From Ustilago trichophora (lineage: Eukaryota > Basidiomycota > Ustilaginomycetes > Ustilaginales > Ustilaginaceae), in the NCBI GenBank assembly GCA_900323505.1, contig OOIN01000038.1, positions 310,001 through 374,000 on the forward strand: a stretch of DNA of 64,000 nucleotides, written 5' to 3'. A program made the translations under genes and the position numbers. Shown here piece by piece: positions 48,752 to 60,477 of this stretch (positions are counted from its first letter, which is position 1; the number at the start of each line of letters is the position of its first letter). The notes beneath the pieces were generated by a model that did not search any database, was not told where the DNA came from, and saw nothing but the letters and a program-made list of their open reading frames with translations.

Positions 48752-50300
48752 GTAGTTTCTGTCCAACCTTTCTGGGGTTGATGGATGTAGTAGGTGTAGC
48801 GTATTCGTAATGGACTTATCTCTCTCTCTCTCTCTCATGTACGAATGCAGTGCTCGACGTTCGATGGTATAGGGAAGCAGTACAGCAAGAGAGGCATGTC
48901 CGACTTCTCGGTCCATAACCCACCCTCCCTCGACGCAAACCGCTCTCAGCAGCGCCATACAGCATTGGTCGTGTGACAACGAATGTGAGGCGAACCATTC
49001 TGTTGTCGCCAAGTTCCTGTATTGTCAGCGTTCCACAAACCCGGCAAGGTGTAGAGAAAGATACAGTAAGATACACAACGGTATCATGCTGATGCAACGT
49101 TGAAGCGAAAACACATGCCTTGTTGAGGTTGAGGTTAAGCGAACGACAGATACTGACAATCTCTTCGCCTTTTTTTCACCTCGCTTTGGTTTCGGTTTGT
49201 ATTCCTCCTCAACACCACTGCATAATCGGCTCCACATTTGCTGTTTGGCTTGTGAACTGCTGTACGATATGAAAGGCATCAAAGTGAGGCTATGAGAAGA
49301 GGAAGATATGAGATTGAAGATGTCGCGAGGAGAGGTGTTGCAGATGCTGGTCGAGCGAGCAGCTAGTTTGAAGATCTTTCGCAGCTTTGGATTTGATACG
49401 ACCTACCCATCGCGACGCTCCTGTTCTGCTGGTACTCATTGTATCACAAGCTCTTTCTTCCCATCATTCTCGTCATCTCTACACCTGTAATGCCCGTCGA
49501 AGACCTTGCAGTTCGCCTACCCTAGGTTTTCTTTTTGACACCACATGACGACTCCAAGAGAAAATCGTTCAAAGAATTCAACCATTTCTCTGTCAACTCC
49601 ATTTTGTTTGGGATTTCTTTTTTTTTTTTTTTTGGCTTTTTGTTTTTTGTTTTTTTTTCTGATTAATCGAAAATTCATTTTTTTTTCTTTTCCCATACAT
49701 TTACGGAAAATCAAATTCGTCCACCCACCATCACCGGCAATCCACTTTTTTGGTACCCGCGAAGCACGCGGTCTTTGCATTGCGACAAGGTTTCCCAAGC
49801 CTCTGAGTTATGCATGGGCAATGATGGTGTTTTCTGATTTGATTTGGGCTTGCATATGGTGCGCCCCAACGTGTGCTCTCTATGAAACAGTTGGAACGTA
49901 CACTCGGTGAGAATTGTAAAGGTACACAAGCAGCAACGGGGGCGGTAGGTTTGGGGAAAGAGGAGGTTGCGGAGTTTACTTGCGGTATTTACGAGACAGG
50001 ACAATGAAGCGAATCTAGTCAAGACGTGGGGGATTCGGTTTCAGGTTAGCCCCCTCCATGCATTGTGTTACTATAGGTAGGATGGGGTGAGGGGAATTAA
50101 GGAGAGAGAACTTTTGTGAGATAACTTAGAGTGACGTGCAATTGCCCTTACAACCCGATTTCGATTTTCTTTCTTTTGGTCTACAGTACGACCGAGCGGA
50201 ATCCGTTATCTCTTTCCGACCACGACAACAACGGAACAGTGGTTCCGATTCCGTACACATTTTGAGCTATTGTTTTTTTTTTAATTTCCGACGGTGGATT

Positions 50301-50331
<31 letters not shown>

Positions 50332-52188
50332 GGACGCGATGGAGCGGAGAGGAAGAGGAGAGAAGAGAGGACGGTGGTTTTTTAGAGTCCGATTTCTGGA
50401 CGGCTTGGCAAACCACATGCATCGATGCAGTGCTTGGCAAAGAAAAAAAAAAAAAAAAAAAAAAAAAGAAAAGAAAAAAAGGCGAAGGGGAAGGGGAAGG
50501 GGAAGGGGAAAGGATGGAGATTTTTCATTCTCCGACAATACTGTACAGAAACGTAATGAATTCGCCTCAACGTCAACATCAACATCAACAGCGTACAGCA
50601 GCAAAGTCAGGCTGAACTTTATTCCTCAGACGCACGAATTGCAAAAGGAAAAAGAGACGAGCGAGCGGAGTTGATATTTTTCTCGACCGACACACCACAT
50701 GGTTTTTTGCTCCAGCTCCTGCTGCTCTGGGACCAACGCCACGTTCCACACATCATCATCATCAACAACAACATGATCAAGGAGAGGATGGGTTAGGGTT
50801 AAGGTTCCACCCAGCTGCTGATCCAAGCCACATATCACAATGTTCGGCGGTAAACAGTGTGTGGGATAGGGAGAGAACAATTAAACGCCCTAATGGTATA
50901 GAATGCCTGTCAAGGGTTATGAATGGTATGATTGGGTTTCCGCTGTACGAAGAGCGGCGATTCCATCATTGTTCTCGAGAGAGTATCGTTTTTGGTACTG
51001 TGGTGAATGAAGAAGTTGACTCGAGCAGAGCGGGTGTGCTCTATCAGATGTAAGCTGGGCAGAGTTCTACCAACCAATGATCGCAAAGACCAGCTGTACA
51101 GTGTACAGTGTACAAAGCACAGTGCGAAGGAGAACAATGAACGGCAAACACCGAGTCCAACATAACGACCCAGAGGCTTCTCTGCGAGACGGCGATCGCC
51201 CAAATGATCGGAGCTCAACAAGATCCACCCTTCTCCCCCTTCTTCTCACTCCGACACCAAAAAATAGAAAAGAAACTCCTCGTGGATGTCTACGCCTCAC
51301 CTACCACTCTCACACTCGCATCGAACGCATTCTACAGTAAGCAGGCTCCGTTCTAATGGCTTTTGGAAGACCGAACGAGAAATTTCAGGTCCGAAAAAGC
51401 GCTACAGTGCAGAGACTCGTGTCAGCCACGATAGCAAGCACGAGGAAGGGGAAGGTGAGGATGAATTCCACCTGGCTGGTGGAGGAAGCAGCTGAAGAAC
51501 AGTGCGCCACTTTTGTCACCTGGCAGAATGTAAACAAGCCGCCACTCTGCTCTGTGCGACGGTGTGATCAAGTCAGCTGGCTGGCTCGGTTTCGATGGAC
51601 CGGTTAGCCGTTTCTCTGGAAGGGACGCGAAAGCGTGTCCGGAACGACCAAGCCGGGCGTGGTGTGCAATGTCGTTGGTGGCTCCGAGATTGATGGCTGA
51701 TTCCTTCGATATGCTGTGTTGCTGAACTTTACCTCACTTTCAAATACCATACCAGAGAGACGATGACCAAGCAAGTAGGGAAAATACGGAACAACCCGCG
51801 GTCAGAGCCGTGGCACAACTGCTACCACCATACCTTCCTCATGGCAGGAAAACTAGCTGCAGATCCTGACCAATGAGGGATCCGACATGCTCCACACTAC
51901 CTCTTCTCTGTGCTGTCTGAACAATGCATCGCACTAGTGTGAGAGAATCTCATTCGAATGTGGCCCCGATGCAGCTTATCCTCAAGCTGAGATGGTGCAA
52001 GGCCGATCGGCGGGGTCAGTAAAACATGGTAGAAAAGAACGACTTGACCTTAGCGAAGTGTCCAGCAACGCAAAGTGGATTTTTTTAAGAACAGGCGTGA
52101 GTAAGCGAGGTGCTGCACAGTTAGGCGCCACTTGCAATATACAGCAGGCAAAGGCAGAAACAAAACGAAGCAAGAATTGGTGTGTTGC

Positions 52189-52205
52189 AAAAAAAAAAAA
52201 ATGTT

Positions 52206-52240
<35 letters not shown>
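52189..52240 (+). repeat. A-tract pair separated by TGTTGC
   Basis: The sequence reads TGTTGC-A13-TGTTGC-A33, a local duplication of the hexamer plus A-tract. It looks like slippage or a small tandem duplication. Confidence 0.9.
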
Positions 52241-52243
<3 letters not shown>

Positions 52244-55230
52244 ACTTTCAGCGCTTAAGAAGAAACGATGCAGAGGGTAAATTTTAAACGAGCAAGCGAG
52301 CAATACATACAGTAATGGGGGATCGACGACGTCGCACTGCAGGGTCCCACTGAACTGCATTCTCTTTGATCAATGACACAATACTGTAAGCCGACATCCG
52401 ACTTTTGCAGACAAGGTCTGTACAGTTCTATCTCGCCTTGGACTTATCCGCCGTCTTGGCAATGTAGTGAATCTTACGGAGAAAGCTTCTCGGTGCCCGA
52501 TACATTGTCAAGGCAAGCAAGAGAGAGGGAAGAGGTACTGTAGCGGCTGTGCGGTTGGAACGGGACCCGGCTATCTGGCTCATGCTTGGCCGGTAAGGCG
52601 ACATCAGATATTACAAACGCCCAGCTGCTGTAATGATAGAAGCTCTTGTCCGACGGAGTAGGACCGACGCAGTAACGGATTCGAAGAGCGGGACAGCACA
52701 AGAACAATAGGATGTCAAGCGGCCGGGAGATGGTGTACTGTACGACGCTCAACGTATAGAGCCAAGCAGACACCGAAGCGGCGGTAGAGAGAATACAGAG
52801 GGATGACGCAATGTCCAACCAGGTAAAGAGCCGCGGAATTCGAGACAAAAACATCTCTTTTCGTATCGCCATGGTCGTGACCCTGGTCTTTCGTTTCGAA
52901 ACATTCATGGACTTCTGTTTTACATTTTCTTGTCTTCCTTTTTCTTAAAAATTTATTTCGACACTGCAGGGTGCTACCTCCAGATCGGCCAGCTGTCTTC
53001 CGCTTAAAGAGGCTGTTGACGTCCTGTCACACATGGACTTTGCGATGCTGTAAGTGATGATCGGCAAATGGATACCCAGTGGGGGTACAAGGGTTTGCCG
53101 CTTCGCTTACCGCATTCGTAAACATCCCATCCGTTAGGCTACCATTGTTCATCTTGAATCGTAGAGTGAGAAAAGATCTCCCGAGCCCGTCTTTGCCTCG
53201 ATCGCTCCGGTCCGTTCGCACGTCACGTCACACTTCGTCTAGTGTTGGACCCTGACCTCTATCTAGTCACCCAACACAACCTTGAAACGACCATTTTCGC
53301 TTTCGCATTGTCCACAGAAGGAACTCGTTTTGGCATACGAGAGAGTGATAGAGATGTATCGTGTGCTTGAGATGGAGGTATTCCGGGGGCGGGGCGGAAT
53401 CTACGAAGGCAATGATGAGACCCGAACAATGGAGGGTAAGGAGAGGCGTAGAGATGCCAAGCCCGGCCATCTGGTCAATATTGAAGCTTGAAACTCGCTC
53501 TTCGGCGGCAGGGCCAAGGGTCGGCTCCATTTCCCTCGTGGCATCGACCAACCAAGTTTGCCCTTGAAAAAAAAAAATGGAAAATAGAAAATGGAAAATG
53601 GAAAAATGAAGAAGAGAAAATTACTGTAAAAATGGAAAAACAAACTGGTAATGAAAAGCATTCTGCGACTGCTGTCACGGGCAAATGTGACTGGCTCATG
53701 TCATCATGTCGTCGGAGTTGATCGTTGCGTCTGCGGCGGACTTGTGATTCCTACTGCTCCGGCTCTTTGCGTCCCATGTGTACATCTCTATCTCCTCTGC
53801 TTTCTTCTACTATTGCAGGGTATCGGTGTCTGGGTGCCAATTACTGTAGGTTTCCTTGGGCGGAGTGATGAGATACAGAGCGCTGGCTTCAACTGTTCTG
53901 AACAGTTCATCGTGGCGAGTGGGCGACATTAATTGAGATGTTTCAGAAACTCATAAGCGCTCTGAGAAGCCTCTAGCCCTTGTAGTCATAGGACACTTTT
54001 TCCGCCAATAATCAGTTTCGGTTTCGGTCAGCAAGAAACATCTACGGAAGACGGGACGGCGTGATTCCATGGGCCTGACACATACACAGGACGATGGCGG
54101 GAAGGAACGTGTTAGTATGGGTCTCGCTGAGCGATTTTGCAACTGCTGCGTTTGGTTCGTTCGTGGCTGCATGGCTGGATTGAAGGATCCACTCGGTGGG
54201 ATCCAAGCGGCGAGCCCACGAGCCAAGAGGAGCTGTTTTTGGCCTTGGGACGGTCTCAGTCCAAGTCTTGGAAAGGCTATCTGGCAGTTCATGTTGTGTC
54301 CATGAGTTCGATCAGCAGCTAGCGGCAGGCACGCTGCGACGGATATCACGATTGGGTCAGCTGCAGGCAACTGCAATGCCAAGCGATGCCTCTTCCTTTC
54401 ATGCGTATGCGATCGTGGTCTCCAGCTGGTACACTGCCCCCAGCTCACCCCAAGGAGTGGTTTGCGACCTTTTCAAGCGATTCTCTCTCGGTAATATTTC
54501 CGGAATTGGCTTCTCGTAGCCCCTGCAGATCCGCGCGCATCGCCAGACGTGTCCATTCAAACAGCCAGAGCAGCAGACAGCTGTACCTTATGCAGAACCC
54601 CCTATTGACTCGTCGGTTCAGGTCGGATTGGATGTTCAAAAGGGTGCTTTAGCGTCTCTGGGCTGCCTGAGCGTGCAAGTGCGAGTCTTGGAGGTGGCTC
54701 GAACAGGTACATACAAAATGACGCTATGCTGTCCAGACAACCTTGGCGCGCGCGTGTGTGTTTTCTGCAAGCTGGACAATTAGCAAGTGGCGTACAGTAG
54801 ATGACTGCGCGATGAGCCTGGAGGGGAGAGGGCGGCAAATTCGTTGTACCGCCGGTCGCTGCCACTGTACCAAGCGCAAGATGGGACAAGGAAATGCATC
54901 TGGAACCCAGAGGTGAGACATTAAGTGCGTGATGTGTCTCTGAACGAGGACCTTCTAAAAGCGGCCAAAGCTCATTTAAGCGGTGAGATCGACGGTAGAT
55001 CAAAGGGCTTTAATTCAGAGTTAAGCAGCATGAGGACGGTGAAGATCAGGCAGCGAGGGGGAGCTGACGTAGCAGGATAGAGTTTCCCCTCGGGTCACGA
55101 GGGAGCGATGCCAAGTGAGAACAGCATGGTAGGAGGGAAGAGAAATAAAAGGGCATCGAGCAATCAAAGGAATTACCGGAAAATTGAAGAAAATGGGATT
55201 TTTAATTTTAAAAATTGAAAACAGGGAGGG

Positions 55231-55260
<30 letters not shown>
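55231..55260 (+). repeat. A30 homopolymer
   Basis: An uninterrupted run of 30 A follows AGGGAGGG, in the gene-poor region. Confidence 0.9.
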
Positions 55261-55261
<1 letters not shown>

Positions 55262-56469
55262 GAAAAAGATGGCTGACATGAGAGTCGGTGAATTTGACCG
55301 ACATTGACAGAAAGCGAGAAAGGATGCGCGATGCGCCACGTACCGTTTGCATGGCCATGCGGTGTGCTTTGTGAGTAAAGTTGCTGGACCGTCTTTCGCC
55401 GCTCGTTCCATGCAGATGTGTTCGAAACAATCTCGAAACAGACTCCATCGACCGCTGCATAGAGCCATGATACGCATTTATGCTTTGCGCTTTTATTGCG
55501 CTTTGAACGGGGCTTGCGTTGCACCTCCCCAAACCTTGTCGATCTGGATCTGAACTTTAGAGAAGCAGCAGCAGCAGCAAAGCAGTAGTAGGAGTAGCTG
55601 TCCTGGCTGCAGTGCAGTAGATCTTGACGTTCTGTACTTTGATCTGCACACGAAGCGCCACTCACCTCATTCATGTCGCGCTGCTTTGCTCTCATCAGTT
55701 GAACCCCTGGTGCTGCTCCTTGCCACAAAATCGCCGCAAGTAGCAAACGCCCTTCCTCGCAAGGTCATTCCCTCGTCGATCGGCCTCCCTTTGCCGCGCA
55801 TCGAATCTGCAGTAGAGCTTCTGCATTCATGTGTTCGCGCGCTCGCATATGCCCGTCCTCTGCTCTGTTCAATGGCTAGCTGCCACAATGCCTGTGTCTT
55901 GGAGCTTCTACCCACGAGGCAGTACATTTGACACTGACGGAGTTGAGCGAGAGAGAGACAGATCAGACGTGCAGTAGCGCTGAGAAATCCAACGTCTCGG
56001 TTCCAGCTGTCTCCGCATTTTGACACATTTTTGTGCAAGAAAATCGCATTGGCGCTTAGCATACCAAGAGTGCCACACCCTTTTCTCTCATCATGCCATG
56101 TCTCGCATTCCTCCCAGCGCCGCTTGTCCCCCCTCTCTCTCTTCTCCCTCCTCTTCTTCCGAAGGAATGTAATCTAGGGCGGCAGGGCAGAGAGCAAAAG
56201 AAAAGAGGGAAGAGATTCAGGGCATTTTGACGCTTTCGCGTGGTGCTAGCCGACTGGCTCGCTAATGGCTGTGGCTTTGGTCGGTTAGGTCCCACCCCCA
56301 CTGCTCATGCTACACATGCCATAAATAAGTGGTCCCCTTTGTCTTGCCGAACCACAGTTTCCCACGTTTACTCATCTCCCATACAGTACAGCAAGATCTC
56401 TTTCAGTTCAGTCACGAGCTTACAACACGACATCTCTGCAAAGCAAGAAAGCGACCTAGCAAAATCAAG

Positions 56470-58803
56470 ATGCAGGCGACCTGTTCTCACGTTTGCCAGT
56501 GCGGCAATTTTGCAGACAAGAGCAATTTGCAATCGTCTTCACACGCGCAACCGGCATTTTCTTCAAATCACAATTACAACAATGTCGGCGGAGGCGAATG
56601 GGTTTGGTCAACGCGACAGGGCTTCACTGCGCCTTCGACCAGCAACTTCAACTACGCATCTTCAACGGCCACCACCAGCTGTGCTGGCCCATCTACATAT
56701 CTGCCCAGCTCAACATGTCAGCTGGATCAGTTCCAACAGGGTCCATCCGACTTCAAGTCCATCGAAAGCAGCAACTCCTTTGTTCCTGCATGGCTCCCAC
56801 AGAATGAAACACTCGATGGCCTCTGGGGCGCTTCGGCATTCGTCGATATCGACGGGTCGCCTGTTGGCATGGCTATCGACTTGGATATTCAGACGGGCAA
56901 CGTAACTTCCTTGGGCTGCAACAATGATCTGCATATCGCTCCTTTGGCGGATAGGCAAGAATCTTTGCCAACTCCAGGCCTTGTTCACTCTCCATCGAGT
57001 TCTCGCGCATACGGCTCAGTTTCGTCCTCAACCAGCGTTGCCATGTCGGCTCAAGCGACCTCTTCTATAGCTTCGACACCTTCGATCCCAGCGACACCGA
57101 CAAGTCTAGCTTTGGTAGACCTCGACGCGTCGCTCCAACCAATGGCCTTCAGCTCGTCATCACAAGCTCAACACCATATCTGCAATGGATCAGCGCTGTT
57201 TGCGTATGGAGCGCAACAAAGCTCACAAGGATTGTCGAGTGCGTTCGACTTTACAAACTTCCCCCAAGCCCAGCCTCAGAGCGTTGTGACTCGTCCAACA
57301 AGTGAAGGCTCAGACTCGTCGTCGGCAACGGCAACGTCCTGCGTCTGCTCTGCCGCGTTGACGCGCACATCGACAACGGTCTCCCCCTTACCGATGCCCT
57401 CGCATGTTGCCATGCCTGAGCCAGGATGGCTGAACCCCGAGTTGCCCCCTACTGAAATGCTTGTCGGGGTTTCTGGGAGCTCGACAAATCAAATGCAGCA
57501 AAGTATGCCTGAATTTGGCGAGTGGTCAGAGTTGCTCGATTCAAACACTTGGCTTCCTCCTGCAACAACAGCGACTGCCTCTCGATACGAGCCGTACCGA
57601 AACCCTTCCGTTGCAAGCACGGCTTCAAGCTCTTCACAGGGCTTTATGGCCTGTTCTCCAGCACTCTCCTCTCATCGAGCATCGGGTGTCGAAGTTCCGG
57701 GCTCTCGTCGACGTTCGTTGACTGTAGGCAGCTTGTCGGGCGTTCCGTCAAGCTTGGTAGACCGAGTGAGAGTGATGGGTGTCAACCGACCTGCTACACC
57801 AAGCTCGCAGCAACATTCTGTCCCATCGTCACCAAGATTGGCCTCGTCGACAAAATTCAGCTCTATGCCATGTCGACGTTCGCGTCCAGCAGCGCCTGCT
57901 TTGGCTGGAATTTTCTCGCAGGACGTCGAGACTGCAAGTATCAAGGAGAGGAGGATGGCTTCGCTCGCTTCGAGGACCAAGCTGAACCCAGCTCAGCGAA
58001 GTCCGTTGGCTGGGCTGTTCGCAGCTCAAGATCTTCTGCTTGCCAATCACAGTCACGAGATGGCTGTTGGTGGTGCTGAGCCTTCGCCGACCGTCTCGGA
58101 GCTTTCTCTGGGATTGAATACACCCACCAGCTCGACGTTTTCTCCACCGTGCACTCCGGCTCGTGCCAGCTTTGCAGGTGCTCGAGGCGCTGAGGGAGAC
58201 TTGGAAGAGGTTGTTGAAGGTACAGTTGTCAAGGCCAAGATTGCTTTGCATCACCACCGAACTAAACTTCAGCGTAACGTCCTCAACGAAGTGGTGACCT
58301 CTCTTCAGGGCGCCTACAAGCACTGCCGACGCCAGTGCGCCATTGATGCAGCCGGACTGTATGATCAATCCTCGCTCCTTGCCTCTGAGCTCGGTCAGCT
58401 TCAGCTACAGGAGCACGCTGACCCGCTTGGCCCTGAAGCTTGGATGACGGAGAGCGAGCCATCCTGGTCGACCAGCGGTGTCGTTGTCGCCGGCGAGACC
58501 AAAGAGATGCGCAAGAATCGCCAGAAAGCCGAATCGAAGATGCGCATGCGACGCAAGGAAATTGCCCAATTTGCAGCCCTTATCACCTACGCCAAGCTTG
58601 CATACACCCACGTTGCAACATCTGCCGAGAATGAGGATGTCGTTGGACGATCGCTCGCACAAGTGTTCCTCGAGCACAAGGACGGCTGGACGACGCTGGT
58701 AGCGCTGGAAAAACGTCTCTTCCACACCGTCCGGGTCAAGCTAGGACTTCAAGAGCTGGTGGTACGAAAGCTGACCGAGAGACTTGCTGAGCTATCGTCC
58801 TAA
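56470..58803 (+). CDS. Unrecognised Ser-rich protein, 777 residues
   Basis: I do not recognise this protein. The first ATG (56470, MQATCSHVCQCGNF) is used; the frame upstream opens only with GTG. Residues 1-~570 are low complexity, rich in Ser/Thr/Ala/Pro with scattered SP/TP sites and a Cys trio at the very start (CSHVCQC). The last ~190 residues look folded and helical: VKAKIALHHHRTKLQRNVLNEVVTSLQGAYKHCRRQC, a basic KEMRKNRQKAESKMRMRRKEI stretch, and HKDGWTTLVALEKRLFHTVRVKLGLQ up to the end. This layout (disordered Ser-rich arm plus compact C-terminal domain) is common in regulators, but no DNA-binding motif is visible. It has an unusually long upstream non-coding region; a TATA-like ATAAATAA lies near 56321. 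Confidence 0.75.
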   Translation: MQATCSHVCQCGNFADKSNLQSSSHAQPAFSSNHNYNNVGGGEWVWSTRQGFTAPSTSNFNYASSTATTSCAGPSTYLPSSTCQLDQFQQGPSDFKSIESSNSFVPAWLPQNETLDGLWGASAFVDIDGSPVGMAIDLDIQTGNVTSLGCNNDLHIAPLADRQESLPTPGLVHSPSSSRAYGSVSSSTSVAMSAQATSSIASTPSIPATPTSLALVDLDASLQPMAFSSSSQAQHHICNGSALFAYGAQQSSQGLSSAFDFTNFPQAQPQSVVTRPTSEGSDSSSATATSCVCSAALTRTSTTVSPLPMPSHVAMPEPGWLNPELPPTEMLVGVSGSSTNQMQQSMPEFGEWSELLDSNTWLPPATTATASRYEPYRNPSVASTASSSSQGFMACSPALSSHRASGVEVPGSRRRSLTVGSLSGVPSSLVDRVRVMGVNRPATPSSQQHSVPSSPRLASSTKFSSMPCRRSRPAAPALAGIFSQDVETASIKERRMASLASRTKLNPAQRSPLAGLFAAQDLLLANHSHEMAVGGAEPSPTVSELSLGLNTPTSSTFSPPCTPARASFAGARGAEGDLEEVVEGTVVKAKIALHHHRTKLQRNVLNEVVTSLQGAYKHCRRQCAIDAAGLYDQSSLLASELGQLQLQEHADPLGPEAWMTESEPSWSTSGVVVAGETKEMRKNRQKAESKMRMRRKEIAQFAALITYAKLAYTHVATSAENEDVVGRSLAQVFLEHKDGWTTLVALEKRLFHTVRVKLGLQELVVRKLTERLAELSS

Positions 58804-60477
58804 GTGAAAACGCCATTACTCGCAATCAATACATTTCTTCTTTCATCATCGCATCGCGCACACAGGTTTTTTTTTTGCCGAGCTGTCAATTTCCGCCAAA
58901 ACTATTTTGAACATTTTGAAATTGAAACCGTCCCGTGTTGAAATGAAACAGGTACAGTCAGTACATGGAAAACGGAACGGCTTTGGATCGAGATTGTGGT
59001 CGCGCGGCGTTGACACGGGATGGTGAGTGATTGGCGGATAAAATTGATTTTCGCTCTTTTGTGTTTGGGTGTTTGGGTGTGATTCGTCGAATTGTCGTTT
59101 AGAGTCTTTCGATCGTGGTGATGGGCTGGAGGATTGGATTTGAAACAGACTCTATGAGGGAGCAACAGAGATGCAACGAGTTGGGAAGAAGAGATGAGAA
59201 GGTGTAGATCTGCGGTTGGGTTTGCTGCACCACTTGTCTCTGGATGAAATGGGGTGCAGTGCCATTCGCTGGTATTTGCTTGTTGTGTTAGGTTTGGGCT
59301 GGGCGAGGTGTTTGGTGCGCAGTGTAGTTGCTGAGATGTCTGGTGTTTTGGAGGGCGGTCTGGATGGAAGAGCTGCTGTTGCCGAGCGGAGTGCTTGCGG
59401 GATTTGGTGTGTTCAATCCGCAGTGCTACGGTTTACTGCTGAGCAGGCATCATACAGTACTGTGGACAAGACACTCTGGAACAAAGGGAGTGTGGAACCA
59501 CACAGTTTTCAAGCCAGGAATTGGGGCTCAATCCTGCCCTCGACTCTTCACTATATGCACCCAGGGCAAGATACCAAAATACGTACATCTGCAATCTAGG
59601 AAAGGTCGGAAGCGATCTAACGTAGTCAGAGATGAGGAGAAAAAGAGAAAGAAGAACAAGCCGATTGGTATTTGGATGCGCAGTCCCGTCACGCATTTAC
59701 AACGCATGAAAGAGCTCCGCACCCGAGAGGAAAAGAATACTGTATGTTGTTGTTGTTTTCATCCTTTTCCGATGCATCGGGTAGCTGGTCTACATACAGA
59801 ACATGTACGCCACCAATTTTTTCCTATCGCCTTCCCTGTGTGTCGTTTGGCGTTCGGGTAGGGCGGAGGTCGTTGGCCATGTGGTATGTCTCGCTAAGAT
59901 GGTGGAAGAGATAAGGGAGGAAGGGAGAGGGAGGGTGGGACAGTTCTGTTTGTCGGTCTCGCCAAAGCAATGTTTCGTGCAGGTGCAGATAATGCGCACA
60001 TGGAGGATTGACAGAGAAAGAGGGAGAGGGTAGGATCCCGCTTCTCACGCCTGCCCCGAAGGGTCAGGTTCTCTTCTTTCTTCTGAAAGTGACGCCACAG
60101 GAAACAACTCGGAGAAGTTCATTGGGGGGTTAAGGGTTGGACCAATGTACACATGTATATATAGAAACGTTCTTCGATAGGACTGTCCGGTTCTTTGGGG
60201 TCCTTGGCATCAATAACGTACCAGCAGAGCTTGGCATCATTCTTTCGTCTACGATTGTCCTCGGCTTCATCAAGTACATCGCCGTCTCCGTCGCCGAATA
60301 AGATCACAGTACCGCGCGAAGCGTCTTCAACAACAACCCCATCAGCACCCTCCACAAGCAACCACATCAAAACACAGCCAAAAGCACAAATACCTTTAGC
60401 ACCCAGCTCTGGCTCTTTCTCTTTCTCTTTGCTCTCCAAAACCCATCTTTCAACAACACTGCTTAGTTTCAGACAGT
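58804..60477. other. Intergenic region
   Basis: This 1.67 kb between two tandem unrecognised genes contains T9 near 58866-58875, TACAGTACTGTG near 59454 and purine-rich GAGGAAGGGAGAGGGAGGG near 59915-59936. The final ~280 bp before the next ATG are Ser/Thr-codon-like and CT-rich. No gene was recognised with confidence. Confidence 0.4.

Larger units (their letters stand above)
48752..56469. other. 7.7-kb gene-poor region upstream of an unrecognised gene
   Basis: I find no frame here with recognisable content or convincing length; the longest ATG-started one I weighed (52474-52908, minus) is 144 codons. The region holds most of the long A/T homopolymers of the window: T16 at 49618-49633, T21 at 50311-50331, A25 at 50443-50467, A13 and A33 at 52189-52240, A30 at 55231-55260. 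It also has a GGGGAA repeat near 50480-50510 and many TACTGTA/TACAGTA words. It could be an extended promoter of the gene at 56470, hold non-coding transcripts, or be decayed sequence; none of these is shown. Confidence 0.5.

Noticed and set aside
50785..50805. GGGTTAGGGTTAAGG, telomere-like
   Set aside because: Only one and a half units in chromosomal interior; no array, so probably chance.
51356..51607. 83-codon plus-strand frame (MAFGRPNEKF...)
   Set aside because: Short, no motif, no context; not enough to call a gene.
52474..52908. 144-codon minus-strand frame with two hydrophobic stretches
   Set aside because: It starts with ATG but shows no family, no supporting context and atypical composition; likely chance in the gene desert.
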